Shown in pieces: positions 60,059 through 64,000 of a DNA stretch of 64,000 bases (the stretch's first letter is position 1; every line of letters begins with the position of its first letter). Under the pieces are notes generated by a model. The model was given only the letters and a program-made list of their open reading frames with translations, was not told the origin of the DNA and did no database searches. Origin of the DNA: Pseudomonas putida (lineage in GTDB: Bacteria; Pseudomonadota; Gammaproteobacteria; Pseudomonadales; Pseudomonadaceae); the NCBI RefSeq assembly GCF_002741075.1, contig NZ_CP016634.1, positions 698,501 to 762,500 on the forward strand, in the 5' to 3' direction. The position numbers were made by a program, and so were the translations under genes.

Positions 60059-60766
60059 ATGCGTAGGATCGGTGCCGGAGTGATCGAGCGAGTCACCCAG
60101 GCCTGTGTCTGCGCCAGCCTGTTGCTGGCGCCCGTGGCAGCCACCCAAGCGGCCACCGAGGAGGATCCCTGGGAGGCGGTCAACCGACCGATCTTCAAGT
60201 TCAACGATACCCTCGACACCTATGCCCTCAAGCCATTGGCCAAGGGTTACCAGGCCGTCACCCCACAGTTCCTCGAAGATGGCATCCACAACGTCTTCCG
60301 CAACCTGGGCGATGTCACCAACCTGGTCAACGACGTGCTACAGCTCAAACCCCATGCCGCGGGCGTCGACACAGCGCGCTTGATCGTCAACACCACGTTC
60401 GGCCTGGGTGGCTTCTTCGATGTCGGCACCAAGATGGGCCTGCAACGCAACGACGAAGACTTCGGCCAGACCCTGGGCTACTGGGGCATCGGCAGTGGCC
60501 CTTACGTGGTCATTCCGTTGCTGGGTCCAAGCACCGTGCGCGATGGCCTGGCCAAGTACCCAGACACCTACACCGAGCCCTACCGCTATATCGACCACGT
60601 GCCGACCCGCAACTCGACCTTCGCCCTGGACGTGATCGACACCCGGGCCAACCTGCTGTCGGCGGAAAAGCTGATCACCGGCGACAAGTACGTGTTCATC
60701 CGCAACGCCTACCTGCAGAACCGCGAATTCAAGGTCAAGGATGGGGAAGTCGAAGACGACTTCTGA
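60059..60766 (+). CDS. mlaA: MlaA/VacJ outer-membrane lipid asymmetry protein
   Basis: MlaA removes misplaced phospholipids from the outer leaflet of the outer membrane and passes them to MlaC. The 235-residue protein has the family signature: EEDPWEAVNRPIFKFNDTLD, FRNLGDVTNLVNDVLQLKP and GVGPFG-type GSGPYVVIPLLGPSTVRDG. An N-terminal signal peptide ends ATQA before ATEEDPWE, but no lipobox cysteine is next to the cleavage region, unlike E. coli MlaA. ATG 60059 is used. The Pseudomonas order mlaA-pilZ-rssB is interrupted here by an insertion sequence. Confidence 0.93.
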   Translation: MRRIGAGVIERVTQACVCASLLLAPVAATQAATEEDPWEAVNRPIFKFNDTLDTYALKPLAKGYQAVTPQFLEDGIHNVFRNLGDVTNLVNDVLQLKPHAAGVDTARLIVNTTFGLGGFFDVGTKMGLQRNDEDFGQTLGYWGIGSGPYVVIPLLGPSTVRDGLAKYPDTYTEPYRYIDHVPTRNSTFALDVIDTRANLLSAEKLITGDKYVFIRNAYLQNREFKVKDGEVEDDF

Positions 60767-60780
60767 TCTGTGCGGTATGA

Positions 60781-60809
60781 AAAAGGCGACCTTTGGGTCG
60801 CCTTTTTCG
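60781..60809 (+). terminator. mlaA terminator
   Basis: The dyad aaaaggcgac-ctttggg-tcgccttttt lies 14 bases after the mlaA stop and eight bases before the left end of the insertion sequence. Confidence 0.9.
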
Positions 60810-60816
60810 TTTTGTG

Positions 60817-60844
60817 TGTCCCGTCCTGAATAAGGTTTACACCT
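60817..60844 (+). repeat. IS left inverted repeat
   Basis: About 28 bp beginning tgtcccgtcctgaataaggt. It matches the right end except at bases 5-6 and around 15-16. Confidence 0.88.
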
Positions 60845-60870
60845 CCCATCCCGAATTTCCGGAGAGTCAG

Positions 60871-61269
60871 ATGGAGCAAGGTGTAAAGCGCACACAGCGA
60901 GATTACTCACTGTCTTTTAAATTGGCGGTGGTTGATCAGATTGAAAAAGGCGAGATGACCTACGGCCAGGCCCAGGAACGGTATGGCATCCAGGGTCGAT
61001 CGACGGTTCTGGTATGGTTGCGTAAGCACGGTCGGCAGGATTGGAGCCAAGGGGCATCGATCCGAGCCGAGAGGAGCTGCGCGATGTCTGACCCCAAACC
61101 GCTCACTCCAGAGCAGCGGATCAAAGAGCTTGAGCAGCAGCTTGAGCTGATGAGCCAGAAGGCCCAGTTCTTCGAGACGGTCGTCGATGTTCTGAAAAAT
61201 GACTATGGTGTTTCGGTCGTAAAAAAGCGATCCGGCAAGTCCTCTCGCAAGGTCAAGTCGCAGGACTGA
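60871..61269 (+). CDS. IS3-family OrfA (DNA-binding part of transposase)
   Basis: This 132-residue protein has an HTH region (MEQGVKRTQRDYSLSFKLAV, YGQAQERYGIQGRSTVLVWL) and a leucine-zipper-like segment (PEQRIKELEQQLELMSQKAQ). ATG 60871 follows ccggagagtcag. Its frame ends at 61269 in +1 register; the -1 slippery sequence a-aaa-aag at 61221-61227 allows a shift into the OrfB frame, giving OrfAB transposase. Confidence 0.92.
   Translation: MEQGVKRTQRDYSLSFKLAVVDQIEKGEMTYGQAQERYGIQGRSTVLVWLRKHGRQDWSQGASIRAERSCAMSDPKPLTPEQRIKELEQQLELMSQKAQFFETVVDVLKNDYGVSVVKKRSGKSSRKVKSQD
61221..61227 (+). promoter_or_regulatory. Programmed -1 frameshift site of the IS
   Basis: The heptamer a_aaa_aag is in the correct register of OrfA (codons gta aaa aag). 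After a -1 slip the frame is open through to the OrfB stop at 62090, with no intervening stop codon. Confidence 0.85.
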
Positions 61270-62090
61270 GCATTGCCAGGGCTTGTCAGTTTCTAGGCAT
61301 CAGTCGACAGGCTTACTACAAACGCAACCGAGCCGCTGATGGCAAAGAGCGCCAGGCAGACCGGGTGGTTAAGTTTGTTCAGCAAGTCCGGATGCGCCAG
61401 CCTCGTCTGGGTACACGCAAGCTGCACTATCTGCTGCATTGCCAGCCTGACAGACGACTCCAGATCGGCCGAGATAGGCTGTTCCAAGTCTTGGGAGAGC
61501 GCCGTTTGCTCGTACTGCCTAAGCGGGCCTACCACAAGACAACACAAAGCTTTCATCGCTTCTACCGCCACCCCAACTTACTCAAGCCCGGGCCAAGCCA
61601 GATTGTTCCGACAAGGCCGGAACATGTCTGGGTGGCCGACATTACTTACCTGCCCGCACGTAACGGCCCGCTATACCTGAGCCTGATAACGGATGCGTAC
61701 TCCAGGAAAATCGTTGGCCACCACGTCCATGAAAGCCTGCATGCCGAGTCAGTGGCGCAAGCTTTCAAGCAGGCACTACGAAAGCGACGTCGTCGCCAGC
61801 CATTAGTCCACCATTCGGATCGAGGCATCCAATATTGCTCGGCGCTATACCAGTCACTGCATCAACGGCACGGCGTTCAGTGCTCCATGACTGATGGGTA
61901 TGACTGCTACCAGAACGCGCTGGCCGAGCGAATCAACGGAATCCTCAAGATGGAGCTGCTGTTGAGTAGCCCTGCAGATTTGGAGCAAGCGAGACAGATG
62001 GTTGACGAGGCAGTGCAGATCTACAACACAGAACGGCCTCATATGGCCCTGAAAAACAAAACGCCCGATGCTGTGCATCGGGCGTTTTGA
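61227..62090 (+). CDS. IS3-family OrfB (DDE integrase part of transposase)
   Basis: The frame is made as part of OrfAB by frameshift; the first ATG-led ORF would begin only later, so the start given is the frameshift entry. The catalytic triad is complete: D in WVADITYLP, D in HHSDRGIQYCS, and E in QNALAERINGILKMELL. A preceding HTH_21-like segment reads VRMRQPRLGTRKLHYLL. The C-terminus is IYNTERPHMALKNKTPDAVH, typical of IS3 and retroviral-type integrases. Confidence 0.93.
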   Translation, partial: AIRQVLSQGQVAGLSIARACQFLGISRQAYYKRNRAADGKERQADRVVKFVQQVRMRQPRLGTRKLHYLLHCQPDRRLQIGRDRLFQVLGERRLLVLPKRAYHKTTQSFHRFYRHPNLLKPGPSQIVPTRPEHVWVADITYLPARNGPLYLSLITDAYSRKIVGHHVHESLHAESVAQAFKQALRKRRRRQPLVHHSDRGIQYCSALYQSLHQRHGVQCSMTDGYDCYQNALAERINGILKMELLLSSPADLEQARQMVDEAVQIYNTERPHMALKNKTPDAVHRAF

Positions 62091-62111
62091 GGCCTGTCGG
62101 CCTACCTGAAC

Positions 62112-62139
62112 AGGTGTAAACCTATTTCAGGACTAGACA
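62112..62139 (-). repeat. IS right inverted repeat
   Basis: The reverse complement begins tgtctagtcctgaaataggt and continues into ttacacct, matching the left end. Confidence 0.88.
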
Positions 62140-62142
62140 GTG

Positions 62143-62442
62143 TCAGTGCAGGGCCAGGATGCGCAAGCCGAACTTCTGCTGGCCGCTGGGTTGATCGGCG
62201 ATCCACACCACCTCGGTGCTGGCTTCAAGGCCTTTGAGGGCAGGGTGGTCGGATTCGATACGCGTCTGCACCTTGTCACCCACCTTGAAATGTTGCTCGG
62301 CCTGGACCTGCATGCCGCCACTGGACAGGTCGAGGCAGACGGCCGAGATCACCTGGCCCGCATGCAGCAGGGTGACGTCGGCATCGATACGCATGCGGAT
62401 GAAGTCGCGTTTCTCGCTGTGGTTCGTGGGGGTCTGAGACAT
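62143..62442 (-). CDS. PilZ domain protein (canonical)
   Basis: This 99-residue single PilZ domain has an intact c-di-GMP-binding signature: RxxxR in KRDFIRMRIDADV and DxSxxG in CLDLSSGGMQVQAE. ATG 62442 follows ggaaggatgcagc at a good distance. It should be a c-di-GMP effector with unknown partner. The IS lies immediately beyond its stop codon and separates it from mlaA; rssB is divergent, 266 bases away. Confidence 0.9.
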   Translation of the reverse strand: MSQTPTNHSEKRDFIRMRIDADVTLLHAGQVISAVCLDLSSGGMQVQAEQHFKVGDKVQTRIESDHPALKGLEASTEVVWIADQPSGQQKFGLRILALH

Positions 62443-62708
62443 GCTGCATCCTTCCCATTGGGTTGCACTGGTCGGCTTTCTTATAACTCCCGGTGATTTG
62501 CCCTGTAAAGTGCGGGGAAGTCGACCCTCGCATGGCTTGAAACGCCTGGCGGATGGGAGTACCGTCTGCGCCTTACAAGGCACCTCTGCCAGTTGCCGGG
62601 CCAGTTTTCTTGTCCTACAACTCAAGTAGAGTCGTCACAGATATCCCTGTAGCCGCCGTCCGCCTTGCTGACGTCGCTACGCCAACCAATCCGGCGCCGT
62701 TCGCCCAC
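62443..62708. other. Divergent pilZ/rssB intergenic region
   Basis: These 266 bases hold the promoters of pilZ and rssB. A frame in register with rssB runs upstream to 62553 but lacks a ribosome-binding site and family similarity. I see no clear dyad. Confidence 0.4.
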
Positions 62709-63893
62709 ATGCAGAAAACCAGTGCAACGCTGCTGATCATCGATGACGACGACGTGGTCCGTGCCAGCCTCGCCGCCTATCTGGAAGACAGTGGCTTCAG
62801 CGTCCTCCAGGCCGGCAATGGCCAGCAGGGGCTTCAGGTCTTCGAAGAACACCAGCCCGACCTCGTGATCTGCGATCTACGCATGCCGCAGATGGGCGGC
62901 CTCGAACTGATCCGTCGGATCAGCGAGCGGGCGCCGCAACTGCCGGTGATCGTCGTATCCGGGGCCGGTGTCATGAACGATGCGGTCGAGGCTTTGCGCC
63001 TGGGCGCCGCCGACTACCTGATCAAGCCCCTGGAAGACCTGGCCGTGCTCGAACACTCGGTGCGCCGCGCCCTCGACCGTTCGCGTCTGGTGCTGGAAAA
63101 CCAGCGCTACCGCGACAAGCTCGAAGCCGCCAACCGTGAGCTGGAAGCGAGCCTGCACCTGCTCCAGGAGGACCAGAACGCCGGTCGCCAGGTGCAGATG
63201 AACATGCTGCCGGAAAGCCCGTGGACAGCGGGCGATTTGTCGTTCGAGCATCAGATCATCCCGTCGTTGTACCTGTCGGGTGATTTTGCCGACTACTTCC
63301 GGGTCGATGAGCGACGTATCGCCTTCTACCTGGCGGATGTCTCCGGCCATGGCGCATCGTCGGCGTTCGTCACCGTATTGTTGAAGTTCATGACCACCCG
63401 CTTGCTCTTTGAATTCAAACGCAGCGGCAAGATGCGTGAGTTCAAGCCCTCCGAGGTGCTCAGCCACATCAACCGTGGGCTGATCAACTGCAAACTGGGC
63501 AAGCACGTGACCATGGTGGGTGGGGTGATCGACGAGGAAACCGACCTGATGACCTACAGTGTCGGCGGCCATTTGCCGCTGCCGGTGCTCTATACCCCGG
63601 GCCAGGCCCGTTACCTGGAAGGCCGCGGGCTGCCGGTGGGGTTGTTCGAAGAGGCCAGCTACCAGGATCAGGTGCTGGAGCTGCCTTCGCGCTTCAGCCT
63701 GACCCTCATGTCCGATGGCATTCTGGACCTTTTGCCAGGGGATACACTCAAAGATAAGGAAGCGACCTTGCCGGAGATCGTCAAGGACGCGGGGGGCAGC
63801 CTGGATGGGCTGCGCCAACGATTTGGATTGGCTACGCTTGGGGAGATGCCGGATGATATCGCCCTATTGGTGTTGAGCAGGAACCTTGAATGA
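62709..63893 (+). CDS. rssB: Response regulator with PP2C phosphatase domain (RssB)
   Basis: This 394-residue protein has a receiver (ATLLIIDDDDVVRASLAAYL, phosphorylated Asp in LVICDLRMPQMGG), a coiled-coil linker, and a SpoIIE/PP2C-type phosphatase domain with FYLADVSGHGASSAFV, VGGVIDEETDLMTYSVGGHL and LTLMSDGILDLLPGD. The Pseudomonas homologue RssB acts with the STAS protein RssC in partner switching on stress-sigma control. ATG 62709 (MQKTSATLLIID) is the natural receiver start. Its stop overlaps the rssC ATG (ATGA). Confidence 0.93.
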   Translation: MQKTSATLLIIDDDDVVRASLAAYLEDSGFSVLQAGNGQQGLQVFEEHQPDLVICDLRMPQMGGLELIRRISERAPQLPVIVVSGAGVMNDAVEALRLGAADYLIKPLEDLAVLEHSVRRALDRSRLVLENQRYRDKLEAANRELEASLHLLQEDQNAGRQVQMNMLPESPWTAGDLSFEHQIIPSLYLSGDFADYFRVDERRIAFYLADVSGHGASSAFVTVLLKFMTTRLLFEFKRSGKMREFKPSEVLSHINRGLINCKLGKHVTMVGGVIDEETDLMTYSVGGHLPLPVLYTPGQARYLEGRGLPVGLFEEASYQDQVLELPSRFSLTLMSDGILDLLPGDTLKDKEATLPEIVKDAGGSLDGLRQRFGLATLGEMPDDIALLVLSRNLE

Positions 63894-64000
63894 GTACCGG
63901 TAGAATCCAGTTCGCCGAGCAGAGCGGGACCTTTGTTCTGAAGTTCGTCGGTGAAGTGCGCCTGACCTTGTGCTCGGCGCTGGATGCAACGATCGAAAAG
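63890..64000 (+). CDS. rssC: STAS anti-anti-sigma factor RssC, 3' part outside window
   Basis: The first 37 codons of a STAS-type protein are seen, starting MSTGRIQFAEQSGTFVLKFV then GEVRLTLCSALDATIEK. The N-terminal strands and SALDATIE helix fit the SpoIIAA/RssC family, whose phosphorylation state is read by RssB. The start overlaps the rssB stop as ATGA, so the two are translationally coupled. The rest, including any phospho-Ser, lies beyond the window. Confidence 0.85.
   Translation, partial: MSTGRIQFAEQSGTFVLKFVGEVRLTLCSALDATIEK

Larger units (their letters stand above)
60817..62139 (+). mobile_element. Intact IS3-family insertion sequence, 1323 bp
   Basis: The ends are imperfect inverted repeats of about 28 bp: left tgtcccgtcctgaataaggt, and right (reverse complement) tgtctagtcctgaaataggt, both running on into ttacacct. 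A gtg triplet flanks each end (60814-60816 and 62140-62142), matching a 3-bp target duplication. Inside are two overlapping frames with a -1 slippery site. All parts needed for transposition appear intact. Its right end lies three bases beyond the stop codon of the PilZ gene. Confidence 0.93.

Noticed and set aside
60817..62139. Larger composite transposon or prophage edge
   Set aside because: Only one IS copy is present, with a 3-bp duplication and normal core genes on both sides.

Overview
The window is a GC-rich chromosomal segment from a Pseudomonas, most likely the P. putida group. Gene order and protein sequences (fadBA next to DUF1653 and topA; sulA-lexA divergent from psrA; nagZ; mfd; gap; sthA; lolCDE; the copper-inducible cinRS/cinA-queF locus; mlaA-pilZ-rssB-rssC) match the arrangement known in that genus. 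REP sequences of the type ttcgcgggtaaacccgctcc, typical of P. putida relatives, occur in the intergenic gaps. No prophage, CRISPR array, rRNA operon or plasmid function is visible. The only mobile element is one intact IS3-family insertion sequence.

Layout. 1-5.9 kb: acnA (its 3' end lies outside the window), rlmM, tusA, pdxB and a small conserved protein. 6-12.3 kb: an MsbA-like ABC exporter, a methyl-accepting chemotaxis protein, a malate:quinone oxidoreductase with an apparent lipoprotein signal behind a sigma-54-type promoter, tRNA-Pro(CGG), and a small YgdI/YgdR-type lipoprotein. 12.4-21 kb: moaB-moeA, a glycosyltransferase, a YegS-like lipid kinase, a NarL-type two-component pair, a degenerate Hpt-like protein, CheV, and a MOSC protein. 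21.06-21.93 kb: a non-coding repeat complex made of two ~220-bp inverted arms, an inner REP pair and two hexamer tandem arrays. 21.9-34.9 kb: slt, uup, a universal stress protein, fadBA, DUF1653, topA and two small proteins. 34.9-38.6 kb: the SOS pair sulA-lexA facing psrA, an L,D-transpeptidase and nagZ. 38.7-50.4 kb: a SWIM/SNF2 helicase, a CsiV-like protein and mfd on one strand; a long-form gap, apbE (with no nqr genes beside it) and sthA on the other. 50.4-55.1 kb: a GDPD phosphodiesterase, a PilZ-type protein and lolCDE. 55.2-60.8 kb: the copper-responsive kinase/regulator pair, a Met/His-rich cupredoxin with queF, DUF4404, a HAD-fold protein lacking its catalytic motif, and mlaA. 60.8-64 kb: the IS3-family element, a canonical PilZ protein, rssB and the start of rssC.

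Most genes are core: carbon metabolism (acnA, mqo, gap, sthA, fadBA), cofactor synthesis (pdxB, moaB/moeA), DNA topology and repair (topA, lexA, sulA, mfd), and envelope maintenance (lolCDE, mlaA, slt, nagZ). The most noteworthy non-coding signals are a G-quadruplex-type (GGGCTT)7 array directly after the slt stop codon, the inverted-repeat/REP complex behind it, the sigma-54 promoter and Crc/Hfq-type motif before mqo, the Cus/Cop-type box of the cin locus, and the paired LexA and PsrA operators. I see no wholly new multi-gene system. The most original leads are the sigma-54/lipoprotein Mqo, the repeat complex, and the degenerate HAD and Hpt-like proteins.
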